Source of the DNA: Acidobacteriota bacterium
GTDB taxonomy: Bacteria > Acidobacteriota > Vicinamibacteria > Vicinamibacterales > CAVVIG01
Direction of reading: 5' to 3'
Assembly: GCA_003222395.1 (NCBI GenBank)
Contig: QHWB01000044.1
Span: 1-64,000, forward strand
DNA: 64,000 nucleotides
The first letter of the stretch is position 1, and every line of letters begins with the position of its first letter. This document shows positions 44,239 to 56,718 of this stretch, piece after piece. Made by a program: the position numbers and the translations under genes. A model generated the notes under the pieces. It did no database searches and was not told the origin of the DNA. It saw only the letters and a program-made list of their open reading frames with translations.

Positions 44239-46386
44239 ATGAAAGCGACCGTTCTGAACGGGCGCGACGCGGCGGGGACGACGACCGGCGCCGCGAGTCC
44301 GTCGATCGCGTTGGACAACGCGCAGCTGCTGACCGCCTACCGCGTGATGCTCCTCTCGCGGAAACTCGACGACAAGGAAATTCAGCTCAAGAACCAGAGC
44401 CAAATCTTCTTTCAAATCAGCGGCGCCGGCCACGAGGCGATCGGCGTTGCCGCCGGCTTCGCGTTGAAGGCGGGCTACGACTGGTTCTGTCCGTATTATC
44501 GCGATCGCGCGCTATGCCTGATGCTCGGCATGACGCCGCTCGACATGCTGCTCGCCGCGGTCGGATCGAAAGACGATCCGAGCTCGGGCGGCCGCCAGAT
44601 GCCGTCGCACTGGAGCAGCACGGCGCTCAACATCGTTTCAGGGTCGAGTCCGACCGGCACGCAGGTGCTGCACGCGGTGGGGGTCGCCGAAGCCGCCGTC
44701 ATCTACAACCGCGTGCGCGAGATTCCCGATCGCGACGCGCGTGCGCACGCCGACGAGGTCACGTACGTGTCGCTCGGCGACGGGGCGACGAGCGAGGGCG
44801 AGTTCTGGGAATCGCTCAACACGGCCTGCACCAGGCAACTGCCGCTCCTGTTCCTCGTCGAGGACAATGGCTACGCGATTTCGGTCCCGGTCGAGGCGCA
44901 GACGCCCGGCGGCGACATCTCACGCCTCGTCCGATCGTTTCCCGGGTTGCACGTCGATTCGATCGACGGAACCGATTTCTTCGCGAGCTTCCATTCGATG
45001 CGCGACGCCGTCGCGTATGTGCGCGCGCGCAAGGGGCCCGCGTTCGTGCACGCGCGCGTGACGCGTCCCTACTCGCACTCGCTCTCGGACGACGAAAAGC
45101 TGTACAAGCCGCCCGCGGAGCGCGAAGCCGAAGCGCGGCGCGACCCGATCAAACGGCTCGGCGCGTTCCTCGAACAGAATCACGTCGCGACGGCCGAGGA
45201 TCTCGCCGCTCTCGCGGCCGACGTCGAGCGCGATGTCAACGAAGCCGCAACGCAGGCGCTGGCTGCGCCGAAGCCGGCGAAAGACACGTGCGAGCTGTGG
45301 TTGTATTCACCTGATGTCGACCCGACGGCCGCGTCGTTCGACACGCCGCCCCGTCCGGAAGGCAAACCCGACACGATGGTCGCCGCGATCAACCGCACGC
45401 TCAAGGACGAGATGGCGCGCGATCCGCGTATCGTCGTCTTTGGCGAGGACGTCGCCGACGCCAGCAAGAAGGAAGCACTGCCGCTCGTTCCGGGCAAAGG
45501 CGGCGTTTTCAAGTTGACCCATGGACTGCAGCGCCTCTACGGCGACGATCGCGTCTTCAACTCGCCGCTCGCCGAAGCGAACATCGTCGGGCGCGCGGTC
45601 GGCATGGCGGCGCGCGGCCTGAAGCCGGTCGTCGAGATCCAGTTCTTCGACTACATCTGGCCGGCGATGATGCAGATCCGCGACGAGCTGACGATGATGC
45701 GGTATCGATCGGCGAACACGTGGAAGTGCCCGGTCGTCATCCGCACGCCGATCGGCGGATACCTTCGCGGCGGCGGCCCGTATCACAGCCAGTCGGGCGA
45801 GAGCATCTTCGCGCACTGCCCCGGCATCCGCATCGTGTTTCCGTCGACGGCCGTCGACGCCGCCGGCCTGCTGCGGACGTCGATCCGCTGCGACGATCCG
45901 GTGCTCTTTCTCGAGCACAAGCATCTGTATCGCCAGACGTACAACAAAGGCGAATACCCCGGCAAAGACTTCATGATCCCCTTCGGCCGCGCCAACCTGC
46001 GCCGCGAAGGGGACCACGTAATCGTCGTGACGTGGGGCGCGCTCGTGCAGCGGACGCTCGTCGCCGCGCACCAGGCGGAAAAGGACCACATCAGCGTCGC
46101 GGTGCTCGATCTGCGCACGATCGTGCCGTACGACTGGGAGGCGATTCGGGCGCACGTCATGCGCACGAGCCGGGTTGTCGTCGCCCACGAAGATCAGCTG
46201 ATGTGCGGCTTCGGCGCCGAAATCGCCGCGCGCGTGTCGAGCGAGCTGTTCGAGCACCTCGATGCCCCGGTGCGCCGCGTCGGCGCCAGAAACGTTCCGG
46301 TCGCGTACTGCCCCGACCTCGAGGAAGCGATCCTGCCGCAGTCGCACGACATCCTGAAGGCGATCCGCGAAACCGCCCGCTACTGA
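44239..46386 (+). CDS. Fused 2-oxoacid dehydrogenase E1 alpha-beta (TPP)
   Basis: This 715-residue thiamine-diphosphate enzyme carries alpha and beta E1 subunits in one chain. The alpha part (about 30-330) has [20 protein letters not shown], the TPP/Mg loop [16 protein letters not shown] and [10 protein letters not shown] linker follows (about 330-385). The beta part (about 385-715) has [38 protein letters not shown], and [16 protein letters not shown]. Pyruvate, branched-chain 2-oxoacid and acetoin dehydrogenases share this build, so the substrate is open. No E2 or E3 gene is adjacent. Confidence 0.87.
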   Translation: MKATVLNGRDAAGTTTGAASPSIALDNAQLLTAYRVMLLSRKLDDKEIQLKNQSQIFFQISGAGHEAIGVAAGFALKAGYDWFCPYYRDRALCLMLGMTPLDMLLAAVGSKDDPSSGGRQMPSHWSSTALNIVSGSSPTGTQVLHAVGVAEAAVIYNRVREIPDRDARAHADEVTYVSLGDGATSEGEFWESLNTACTRQLPLLFLVEDNGYAISVPVEAQTPGGDISRLVRSFPGLHVDSIDGTDFFASFHSMRDAVAYVRARKGPAFVHARVTRPYSHSLSDDEKLYKPPAEREAEARRDPIKRLGAFLEQNHVATAEDLAALAADVERDVNEAATQALAAPKPAKDTCELWLYSPDVDPTAASFDTPPRPEGKPDTMVAAINRTLKDEMARDPRIVVFGEDVADASKKEALPLVPGKGGVFKLTHGLQRLYGDDRVFNSPLAEANIVGRAVGMAARGLKPVVEIQFFDYIWPAMMQIRDELTMMRYRSANTWKCPVVIRTPIGGYLRGGGPYHSQSGESIFAHCPGIRIVFPSTAVDAAGLLRTSIRCDDPVLFLEHKHLYRQTYNKGEYPGKDFMIPFGRANLRREGDHVIVVTWGALVQRTLVAAHQAEKDHISVAVLDLRTIVPYDWEAIRAHVMRTSRVVVAHEDQLMCGFGAEIAARVSSELFEHLDAPVRRVGARNVPVAYCPDLEEAILPQSHDILKAIRETARY

Positions 46387-46400
46387 ACGGGGATTTCGGC

Positions 46401-47453
46401 GTGCTCCGCGCCCTCCGCGGTTTGGTTCTTCTGTTCGCCGCGCTGCAGGTCGACGTACTCCGTCCGATCGATGCGATCCCGGCGCACATCGCCGGACGTT
46501 TCCGCGATCCAACTGGTTTTCAGCAGGCGTCTTCCGGACAGTACTTCGTGTTCGATCGGCGGTCGCACGTCGTCTTCGGCGTGGACGCGGCGCGGACGAG
46601 CGCGTGGGAAATCGTGCACATCGGCGGCGAGGAAGGAAGAATCATCGATCCCACGGCGTTTGCGGTCGCGCCCGATGGATCGTTCGCCGTCGCCGACGCC
46701 CCCGGCGGCCGCGAGCGGATTCAGGTTTTCACGCCGGCCGGCTTCCGCACGTCCGGCTTCACGCTGCCGGCGCGGCACACGCCGCGGCTCGTATTCGACG
46801 GCTTCGTGCTGAACGGCATCGGCTCGCTGCAGTTCACCGGCACGCGAATTCTGATCTCACAGCCTGAAACAGGTTCGCTCGTGACGGAATACGCGCTCGA
46901 CGGCCGCGTCGTCGGAACCGTCGGTCATCTGCGAAAGACCGGTCACGAGAATGATCCCAACCTGCACGTCGCGCTCAACGGCGGGATGCCGCTCGTGACG
47001 CCCGACGGCGGACTCTTCTTCGTGTTCCAGACGGGTGAGCCGATCGTTCAGAAGTACGATCGCGAGGGAAGGCTCCTGTTCGAACGTCATGTGGAAGGAC
47101 GCGAGATCGACGAGGTCGTCGCGAAGCTGCCGACGACATGGCCGACGCGGCGCGACGCGGATGGCGAAGTCGCGATAGTGACGCCGACGGTCCGCACGGC
47201 TGCGGTCGATCGCGACGGCAGCCTGTGGATCGCGTTCGTCGTGCCCTACACGTTCGTGTACGACCGCGAAGGCGACAAATTTCGGACCGTGCAGTTTCGC
47301 GCGACCGGCGTCATGGCGCCCAACAGCTTGTTCTTCGGCCGCAGCGGGCGCGTGCTCGTCACGCCGGGACTGTACGAGTTCTCCGTGGCGGGACCGGCAG
47401 GGCGGGCGCCGCTCCCGCCCATCCAGCCCGTCCTGTTCGTCCCGTACCAGTGA
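46401..47453 (+). CDS. Secreted or membrane beta-propeller-like protein
   Basis: This 350-residue protein is read from GTG 46401 (GGGG lies upstream). A hydrophobic N-terminus (about 1-18) looks like a signal or anchor. Repeating segments (DPTAFAVAPDGSFAVADAP, then GGMPLVTPDGGLFFVFQTG and TAAVDRDGSLWIAF) have the NHL/6-bladed beta-propeller rhythm. No catalytic residues are recognised. It starts 14 bases after the E1 gene and overlaps the ABC ATPase start by 4 bases, so it may serve the exporter. Confidence 0.65.
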   Translation: MLRALRGLVLLFAALQVDVLRPIDAIPAHIAGRFRDPTGFQQASSGQYFVFDRRSHVVFGVDAARTSAWEIVHIGGEEGRIIDPTAFAVAPDGSFAVADAPGGRERIQVFTPAGFRTSGFTLPARHTPRLVFDGFVLNGIGSLQFTGTRILISQPETGSLVTEYALDGRVVGTVGHLRKTGHENDPNLHVALNGGMPLVTPDGGLFFVFQTGEPIVQKYDREGRLLFERHVEGREIDEVVAKLPTTWPTRRDADGEVAIVTPTVRTAAVDRDGSLWIAFVVPYTFVYDREGDKFRTVQFRATGVMAPNSLFFGRSGRVLVTPGLYEFSVAGPAGRAPLPPIQPVLFVPYQ

Positions 47454-48355
47454 TCGTCGCCTCCGGCCTCACGCGGCAGTTCGGCACGCGGACGGCTGTC
47501 GATGACGTGACGTTCGACGTCCGCCGCGGCGAGATCGTCGCGCTGCTCGGTCCGAACGGCGCCGGCAAGACCACTACCCTCCGCATGCTGGCGGGCCTCA
47601 TCGCGCCGACTCGCGGAACGGTGACGATCGATGGCGTGCAGCTGACGCGCGCGACCGGCGGCAAGCTTCGCGGCCGGATCGGCTTTCTCACCGAGTCTCC
47701 TGGCCTGTGGGATCGGCTCAGCGTTCGCCAGAACCTGAGAGTCTATGCGCGGATCTATGGGCTCGCCGATCCCGAACGGCCGATCGACACGGCGCTCGAC
47801 ACGTTCGACCTCACGCCGCACGCCGACGCGCGCGCCGCGGAGCTCTCGCGAGGGATGCGGCAGAAGGTTGCGCTCGCGCGCGCGCTCCTTCATCAGCCCG
47901 CCATCCTCCTGCTCGACGAGCCGACGTCCGGACTCGATCCCGAAATCACGCGCGGCGTGCGGCGGCTGCTCGAGGAGCGGCGCGCCGCCGGCGCTTCCAT
48001 CCTGCTGTCGACGCACAACCTCGACGAAGCGGAACGGCTGGCGGATCGCGTGGCCGTGCTGCAGGGTGGTTTGCTCGCGCTCGATCGTCCGGCGGCGCTG
48101 CGGCAGCGCCTCACGACCGGCCGGCTGCTCGTGCGCGTGGCCGGCGATCCGGCGGCGCATCTGGATGCGGTGCGAAGAATCGCCGCCGCCGCCGCGGTCG
48201 ACGGACCACATCTGGTGATTCCTCTCGAACGGCTCGAGCAGCAGACGCCGGCGATCGTGACCGCGCTCGTCGCGTCCGGGGCCGAGGTGCTCGAGGTGCG
48301 TCCCGAGATCCCCGCGCTCGAGGAAGTCTATCTGCGGCTCGTGAACGAGCCATGA
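47450..48355 (+). CDS. ABC exporter ATP-binding protein
   Basis: This 301-residue ATPase is of the CcmA/NatA drug or ion exporter type. It has Walker A LGPNGAGKTTT at about 34-44, a Q-loop region TESPGLWDRLSV, signature ELSRGMRQKVALARAL, Walker B LLLDEPTSGLDP and the STHNLDEAERL H-loop. A C-terminal accessory domain of about 90 residues follows. GTG 47450 overlaps the previous stop by 4 bases, and its own end overlaps the permease start. Confidence 0.92.
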   Translation: MIVASGLTRQFGTRTAVDDVTFDVRRGEIVALLGPNGAGKTTTLRMLAGLIAPTRGTVTIDGVQLTRATGGKLRGRIGFLTESPGLWDRLSVRQNLRVYARIYGLADPERPIDTALDTFDLTPHADARAAELSRGMRQKVALARALLHQPAILLLDEPTSGLDPEITRGVRRLLEERRAAGASILLSTHNLDEAERLADRVAVLQGGLLALDRPAALRQRLTTGRLLVRVAGDPAAHLDAVRRIAAAAAVDGPHLVIPLERLEQQTPAIVTALVASGAEVLEVRPEIPALEEVYLRLVNEP

Positions 48356-49143
48356 GGCTGCGCGCGCTGCTCGCGAAAGAGCTTCTCGATCTGGCACGCA
48401 ACCGCGTGGCGCTCGTGCCGGTGGCGCTCGTCACGGCAGTGTCGATCGTCGTGCCGCTGATTGTGATCGTGACGGTTCCGGCAATGACCGGCCGGTCGCT
48501 CGCGGAGGGCAGCGGCCTCGCCGATGCGGCCAGGCTCCTGGGCATCGCGACCACGCTGTCGGACGAGGCGCTGACGCAGCTGTTTCTGTTTCAGCAATTC
48601 CTGCTGCTGTTCCTGGTGACGCCGATTACGGGCGCGATGTCGCTCGCGGCGCACGCGGTGGTTGGAGAGAAACAGGCGCGGACGCTCGAACCGCTCCTTG
48701 CGACGCCGATCACCACCTTGGAGCTGCTCGTCGCGAAGGTCCTCGGCGCGCTCATCCCGACGCTCGCGATTTCGGTCGGCGGGCTGGCGCTCTATCTCGC
48801 CGGGATAGCCGCGTTCGGCGAACCAGGTGTGTTCGCCCAGATGTTCAGCGCGCGCACCATCCTGCTGATCGTCGTGCTCGGTCCGGCCGCCGCTCTCGTC
48901 TCGCTGCAGGCGGCCATCGTCATCTCGTCGCGCGTCAATGATCCGCGGACGGCGCAGCAGTTCGGCGTCCTGATCATCCTGCCGCTGACCGCCGTCTTCG
49001 TCGCCCAGTTCACGGGCTCGTGGTGGCTGTCGACGTCATGGCTCCTCGTCACCGGCCTCGGCCTCGTTCTCGCATGGGTGTTCCTCGTCCTGTTCAGCGT
49101 CGCGCTGTTCGAGCGAGAAACGATTCTCACGCGGTGGCGATGA
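48352..49143 (+). CDS. ABC-2 type exporter permease
   Basis: This 263-residue membrane protein has six helices. It begins MRLRALLAKELLDLARNRVA and has the VGEKQARTLEPLLATPIT signature typical of ABC-2 permeases (NatB, CcmB-like). The ATG overlaps the ATPase gene by 4 bases. It is the likely partner of the preceding ATPase. Substrate is unknown. The fatty-acid operon regulator starts 28 bases after it. Confidence 0.88.
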   Translation: MRLRALLAKELLDLARNRVALVPVALVTAVSIVVPLIVIVTVPAMTGRSLAEGSGLADAARLLGIATTLSDEALTQLFLFQQFLLLFLVTPITGAMSLAAHAVVGEKQARTLEPLLATPITTLELLVAKVLGALIPTLAISVGGLALYLAGIAAFGEPGVFAQMFSARTILLIVVLGPAAALVSLQAAIVISSRVNDPRTAQQFGVLIILPLTAVFVAQFTGSWWLSTSWLLVTGLGLVLAWVFLVLFSVALFERETILTRWR

Positions 49144-49167
49144 TGCCGCTTGACATCCGCCGTGAGA

Positions 49168-49185
49168 TGAATGACCATTCATTCA
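49168..49185. promoter_or_regulatory. FadR-type operator at the start of the TetR gene
   Basis: TGAATGA-CCAT-TCATTCA is a perfect 7-bp inverted repeat with a 4-base spacer. It matches the box bound by the TetR-type FadR of Bacillus (TGAATGAnTAnTCATTCA-like) and covers the regulator's own ATG (49171). A TTGACA (49150-49155) lies just upstream. Autoregulation released by long-chain acyl-CoA is inferred. Confidence 0.75.
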
Positions 49186-49821
49186 GTCGTGTCGCTCCAG
49201 GCAGTCTCGCGTAAATCCAAAGCCGAGCCGGGCGCGCCTGGCCCCAAGCGCGACGCGATTCTCCGCGCGGCGATCGACGTGTTCGCCGACCGCGGGTACT
49301 TCAACGCGCAGGTCGCCGACGTGGCGCGCGCCGCGGGCGTGGCGGCCGGCACCGTGTACCTCTATTTCCGCAGCAAGGACGACCTGCTCATCTCGATCTT
49401 CGAGCGCGGCATGCGCGCGGCGCTCGAGGAAGGGCGCGCCGCGGGCGCCAAGCTCCGCGACCCGCGCGAGCGGCTCCGCAGCTTTGCGCGCCTGCACCTG
49501 CGACGTCTGGGCCGCGATCGCAATCTCGCGATCGTCTTTCAGGTGGAGCTCCGGCAGTCGACGAAGTTCATGGAGCGCTTCTCCTCGACGCTGCTGCGCG
49601 ACTACCTCGGCCTGATTCGAGAGGCGATCGAAGACGGCCAGCGCGACGGCGTCTTCCGCAGCGACATCAAGCCGACCGTCGCCGCGAAGATCCTCTTCGG
49701 CGCGCTCGACGAGATGGCGACGAACTGGATTCTCAGCCGCCGCCGCTATTCGCTCGAAGCCGAAGCCGACGTCGTCGTCGACCTGTTCCTCAACGGCGCG
49801 AAAGGCGCTCGCGGTCGATGA
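49171..49821 (+). CDS. fadR: TetR family regulator of fatty acid degradation (FadR-like)
   Basis: This 216-residue repressor has the TetR N-terminal helix-turn-helix (KRDAILRAAIDVFADRGYFN, then AAGVAAGTVYLYFRSKDDLL). Its C-terminal domain (VFQVELRQSTKFM, then KPTVAAKILFGALDEMATNW) is that of the acyl-CoA-responsive FadR of Bacillus and Thermus. It is co-transcribed with and overlaps (4 bases) the fadN gene. The operator overlaps the start. If GTG 49189 were used the protein would be 6 residues shorter. Confidence 0.87.
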   Translation: MTIHSVVSLQAVSRKSKAEPGAPGPKRDAILRAAIDVFADRGYFNAQVADVARAAGVAAGTVYLYFRSKDDLLISIFERGMRAALEEGRAAGAKLRDPRERLRSFARLHLRRLGRDRNLAIVFQVELRQSTKFMERFSSTLLRDYLGLIREAIEDGQRDGVFRSDIKPTVAAKILFGALDEMATNWILSRRRYSLEAEADVVVDLFLNGAKGARGR

Positions 49822-52022
49822 CGCCGATTCGGTCGGTCGCCGTCCTCGGCGCGGGGACGATGGGCGCGCAGATCGCCGCGCATTTCGCCAACGCGGGCGT
49901 GCCGGCGCTGCTGCTCGATCTCACCGCGGAGATCGCGCGCGACGGCCTCAAGCGCGCACGCGCCCTGAAGCCGGACCCGTTTTTCACATCCGATGCTGCG
50001 GCGCTGATCGCCGTCGGCGGCTTCGACGGCGATCTGAAGCGAATCGCCGAGGTCGACTGGATCATGGAAGCGGTCGTCGAGCAGCTCGACGTCAAGCGCG
50101 CGCTGCTCGAGCGCGTGGATGGCGCGCGGCGCGCAGGCACGATCGTCAGCTCGAACACGTCCGGCATTCCGATCGGCGTCTTGGCCGCCGGACGCACCGA
50201 CGATTTCCGGCGTCACTGGCTCGGCACGCACTTCTTCAATCCGCCGCGGTATCTCCACCTGCTCGAAGTCATCCCGGCGGCGGACACCGATCCGGCGGTC
50301 GTCGAGCGCGTGTCGCACTTCGCCGATCGCCGTCTCGGCAAAGGCGTCGTAATCGCGAAGGACTCGCCGAACTTCATCGCGAACCATCTCGGCGTGTACG
50401 GCGTCGCGCAGGTGCTGCGCGCGCTCGAATCCGGCGAATACACGATCGAGGAGATCGACGCCATCACCGGTCCCGCGCTCGGCCGCCCGAAGAGCGCCAC
50501 CTTCCGCACGATGGACATCGCCGGCATCGACATCCTCGTCCACGTCGCGAAGAACCTGAACCTCGAGCTGCCGCCGTTCGTGACGGCGATGGTCGAGCGC
50601 GGCTGGATCGGAGACAAGTCGGGCCAGGGGTTCTACAAGAAGGTCAAGAGCAACTCGGCGGGAGGCGGTCGGTCGGAAATCCTCACGCTCGATCCGAAGA
50701 CGATGACGTACCGCGAGCGGCAGCCGCCGCGCCTCGCGTCTCTGGAAGCGGCGCGCTCGATCGACGACGTCGGCGAGCGGATTCGAACGCTCTCCAACGC
50801 GAACGACAAGGTTGGCGCGTTTCTGCACGCGACCCTCGGGCCGACAATCGAGTACGCGCAGCGTGTTGCGCCCGACATCGCGTACTCGACCGACGATGTG
50901 GACCGCGCGATGAAGTGGGGCTTCGGGTGGGAGCTCGGTCCGTTCGAAATCGCGAAGGCGATTGGGGCTTCGGATGTGGCGCGGCCCTTTCAGGGCCGCG
51001 TTCAAACCAGCGATCCAGATCTGCAGCTGCTCAAGTCGGCAAAGGACCGCCAGAAGGTCGTCCGCAAGAATGCCGGCGCGAGCCTCGTCGACCTCGGCGA
51101 CGGCGTGCTGTCGGTCGAGTTCCACTCGAAGATGAACTCGATCGGCGCCGATACGGGCCAGATGCTGCTCGCGGGCGTCAAGGAAGCCGCGGCGAACTTC
51201 GCGGCGCTCGTGGTCGGCAACGACGCGCCGAACTTTTCGGTCGGCGCGAACCTGATGCTTCTGCTGCTCGAGGCGCAGGAAGGCAACTGGGACGAGATCG
51301 ATCTGATGATTCGCGGCTTCCAGGGCACGACGCAGGCGCTTCGCTTCGCCGACGTGCCTGTGGTCGTCGCGCCGGCGGGCATGACGCTCGGCGGCGGCTG
51401 CGAGATCGCGATTCACGGCGACCGCATTCAGGCGGCAGCCGAGACGTACATGGGCCAGGTGGAAGTCGGCGTCGGTCTCATTCCCGCCGGCGGCGGCACC
51501 AAGGAGATGCTTGCGCGCGCGGTCGAGAACTTGCCGCCCAATCATCCCGATCTGCTGCCGTACGTGCAGCGGGTCTTCGAGCTGCTCGGCTTCGGCACCG
51601 TGTCGGCGAGCGCGGCACACGCGCGTCAGCTCGGATTCCTCGACGAGGCGGACGGCATCACGATGAATCGCGATCGGTTGATCGCCGACGCGAAAGCCTT
51701 CGCGCTCGAGCGCGTGCGCGAAGGGTATCGGCGGCCGGTGCCGAGGACCGCCATTCCGGTGGGCGGCGAGAACATCCTCGCCGCGCTGAAGCTAGGCGTC
51801 CACCTCGCGCGCCGCGCCGGTCGTATCAGCGATCACGACGCCGTCGTCGGACGCGCGCTCGCGAACATCCTCGCCGGCGGCGCACTGCCGCATCAGACGA
51901 CGGTGAGCGAGCAGTATCTGCTCGATCTCGAACGTGAAGCCTTCCTGAAGTTGTGCGGAGAACGAAAAACATTGGAGCGCATTCAGCACACGCTCAAAAC
52001 GGGTAAGCCGCTGAGGAACTGA
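49818..52022 (+). CDS. fadN: FadN-type 3-hydroxyacyl-CoA dehydrogenase / enoyl-CoA hydratase
   Basis: This 734-residue bifunctional beta-oxidation enzyme is of the Bacillus FadN architecture, dehydrogenase first. The NAD domain (VAVLGAGTMGAQIAAHF) and the 3HCDH C-terminal domains with the THFFNPPRYLHLLEVI motif occupy about 1-410. The crotonase (enoyl-CoA hydratase) domain occupies about 420-640, with APAGMTLGGGCEIAIHGDRI and the active-site-like VEVGVGLIPAGGGTKEM. The organisation differs from E. coli FadB, where the hydratase domain is N-terminal. The order regulator-fadN is that of an acyl-CoA-regulated operon. Confidence 0.9.
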   Translation: MTPIRSVAVLGAGTMGAQIAAHFANAGVPALLLDLTAEIARDGLKRARALKPDPFFTSDAAALIAVGGFDGDLKRIAEVDWIMEAVVEQLDVKRALLERVDGARRAGTIVSSNTSGIPIGVLAAGRTDDFRRHWLGTHFFNPPRYLHLLEVIPAADTDPAVVERVSHFADRRLGKGVVIAKDSPNFIANHLGVYGVAQVLRALESGEYTIEEIDAITGPALGRPKSATFRTMDIAGIDILVHVAKNLNLELPPFVTAMVERGWIGDKSGQGFYKKVKSNSAGGGRSEILTLDPKTMTYRERQPPRLASLEAARSIDDVGERIRTLSNANDKVGAFLHATLGPTIEYAQRVAPDIAYSTDDVDRAMKWGFGWELGPFEIAKAIGASDVARPFQGRVQTSDPDLQLLKSAKDRQKVVRKNAGASLVDLGDGVLSVEFHSKMNSIGADTGQMLLAGVKEAAANFAALVVGNDAPNFSVGANLMLLLLEAQEGNWDEIDLMIRGFQGTTQALRFADVPVVVAPAGMTLGGGCEIAIHGDRIQAAAETYMGQVEVGVGLIPAGGGTKEMLARAVENLPPNHPDLLPYVQRVFELLGFGTVSASAAHARQLGFLDEADGITMNRDRLIADAKAFALERVREGYRRPVPRTAIPVGGENILAALKLGVHLARRAGRISDHDAVVGRALANILAGGALPHQTTVSEQYLLDLEREAFLKLCGERKTLERIQHTLKTGKPLRN

Positions 52023-52042
52023 GATGCCGCACCGAATAGGAA

Positions 52043-52080
52043 AAAGTTGATGGCGACACCCAAAGTTGATGGCCACACTC
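52043..52080. repeat. Tandem 19-bp repeat before the first hydrolase gene
   Basis: Units at 52043-52061 and 52062-52080 share 17 of 19 bases and begin AAAGTTGATGGC. The second unit supplies the ATG (52069) of the hydrolase, and the first unit carries the equivalent TTGATG. Confidence 0.7.
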
Positions 52081-52836
52081 TCTGATCGCCCGCCGCTCGT
52101 CCTGATCCCCGGGATCCAGGGTCGCTGGGAATACATGCGCCGTGCTGTCGACGCGCTGTCAAAGCATTTCCACGTCCTGACGTTCTCGCTGTGCAACGCG
52201 AGGACAATGGACGCGTACATCGATCAGGTCGTGCGGACGCTCGATGAGAACCACGTCCGCCGCGCGGTCGTCCTGGGCGTCTCGTTCGGCGGCGTCGTCG
52301 CACTGCGGTTCGCGGCCGCGCATCCCGAGCGGACCGGCGCGCTCGTCCTCGCCTCGACGCCCGGTCCCGGCTGGCATCTGCGCCCGCGTCACCGCGCGTA
52401 CTCCCGTGTCCCCTGGATCTTCGGTCCGCTGTTCCTCCTCGAAACGCCGTGGCGCCTGCGCACCGAATTCAAGGCGACGTTTCCCGATGCGCGGACCCGA
52501 CGCGCGTTCAAGCGTGAGGCGCTCCGAACCATCCTGACCGCGCCGATTTCGCTTTCGCGCATGGCGGCGCGCGCGCGGTTGCTGAGCGCGCTCGATCTCG
52601 GCGCCGACTGCGCCCGCATCAGCGCACCGACGCTCGTCGTTACCGGTGAGCGCGCGCTCGATCACGTCGTACCCGCCGACGGATCGTCGCAGTACGCGCG
52701 GCTCATTACAGATGCGCGCGCGGTGACGCTCGAACGCACGGGACATCTCGGCACGATCACGCGGCCCGACGCCTTTGCCGAAATCGTGCACGAGTTCGTA
52801 CGCGCCGACACGTCGGTCGGCGGCGGGGCGGCCTGA
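52069..52836 (+). CDS. Alpha/beta hydrolase
   Basis: This 255-residue alpha/beta hydrolase has LIPGIQGRWEYM (oxyanion region) and the nucleophile elbow LGVSFGGVVALR (Ser at about 92). TLVVTGERALDHVVPAD carries the acid, and ERTGHLGTI the His. Substrate is unknown, perhaps an acyl-CoA or ester in the surrounding fatty-acid operon. ATG 52069 is preferred over TTG 52066. It overlaps the next gene at the stop (TGATG). Confidence 0.82.
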   Translation: MATLSDRPPLVLIPGIQGRWEYMRRAVDALSKHFHVLTFSLCNARTMDAYIDQVVRTLDENHVRRAVVLGVSFGGVVALRFAAAHPERTGALVLASTPGPGWHLRPRHRAYSRVPWIFGPLFLLETPWRLRTEFKATFPDARTRRAFKREALRTILTAPISLSRMAARARLLSALDLGADCARISAPTLVVTGERALDHVVPADGSSQYARLITDARAVTLERTGHLGTITRPDAFAEIVHEFVRADTSVGGGAA

Positions 52837-53497
52837 TGCCGCTGTGTGAAATAGCCGGACCGGCCGGCCGACTCGAAGCGCTGATCGACGAGCCGGCGCC
52901 GCGAGGCGTCAGTGCCGAGGGATTGATGACGCCGGGACACGGCAAGGGGCTGCGCGCCGCGGTCGTGTTCGCGCATCCCCACACCGAGCACGGCGGCACG
53001 ATGCACACGAAGGTCGTGTATCAGGCGTCGAAGGCGCTGAGCCGCATCGGCTGCGCCGTGCTGCGGTTCAACTTCCGCGGCGCCGGCGCGAGCCCGGGGA
53101 GCTTCACGAACGGACCCGGCGAGATGGACGACTTCCGCGCCGCGCTCGACTTCCTGCACGACCGCTACGCGGAAGCGCCGATGTGGGCCGGCGGCATGTC
53201 GTTCGGGTCGTACGTCGCGCTGACCGTCGGCGCCGAAGATCCGCGCGTGTCGACGCTCATCGGCATCGCGCTCCCGGTCGCGCGATACGACTTCGAGCCG
53301 GTCGCACGCAGCTCGAAGCCGAAGTTCTTCATCCACGGAGAACGCGACGAGCTGTGTCCGCTGAAGGAGATGCGCGAGTTCTACGCGCGCTGCGCCGAAC
53401 CGAAGGAGCTCGTCGTCATCGACGCCGCGGATCACCTGTTCGACGGCAGAGTCGGCGAGGTCGCCGACGCCGTAGAGGATCTCTTGGGGGATTGGTC

Positions 53498-53501
<4 letters not shown>
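52836..53501 (+). CDS. Alpha/beta hydrolase (dienelactone hydrolase-like, COG2945 type)
   Basis: This 221-residue cytoplasmic alpha/beta hydrolase has [19 protein letters not shown], the [15 protein letters not shown] motif and a serine elbow [11 protein letters not shown]. The motif HGERDELCP carries the acid, and [10 protein letters not shown] the His. The pattern fits the CocE-like/COG2945 'alpha/beta superfamily hydrolase'. Its start overlaps the previous stop and its end overlaps the thiolase ATG (ATGA), giving a continuous coupled operon. Confidence 0.85.
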
Positions 53502-54718
<1,217 letters not shown>

Positions 54719-54740
54719 AGACAAATGCAATGACGAAGAG

Positions 54741-54786
54741 GCAAAGACACGAAGAACCCAGTAGATTTCTCCGGTGTCTTCGTGGC
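54741..54786. repeat. Imperfect inverted repeat (GACACGAAG words) between fadA and fadE
   Basis: GCAAAGACACGAAG (54741-54754) and GGTGTCTTCGTGGC (54773-54786) contain the complementary words AAGACAC/GTGTCTT and CACGAAG/CTTCGTG. It resembles the other intergenic word repeats, but the 7-nt phase is less clear. Confidence 0.5.
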
Positions 54787-54806
54787 CGGATTCCCAGAGG
54801 ATGAAC

Positions 54807-56621
<1,815 letters not shown>

Positions 56622-56654
56622 GGAGACAAGTGTCGGTGACGTTCTGTTCTAAAT

Positions 56655-56709
56655 ACGCGCGCGGGCTGCGGCCCGCGCGCGTCAGCGCGTGGGGGTGGGG
56701 CCCCACGCG
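56655..56709. other. Two strong hairpins between fadE and the DUF1684 gene
   Basis: The first is a 12-bp stem (56655-56666 with 56671-56682) closing a TGCG loop. The second is CGCGTGGGG (56686-56694) with CCCCACGCG (56701-56709). There is no T-run. The GGGGCCCCAC core of the second is shared with 14644-14667. The pair could stop or stabilise the fad transcript. Confidence 0.6.
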
Positions 56710-56718
56710 AAGTAAATA

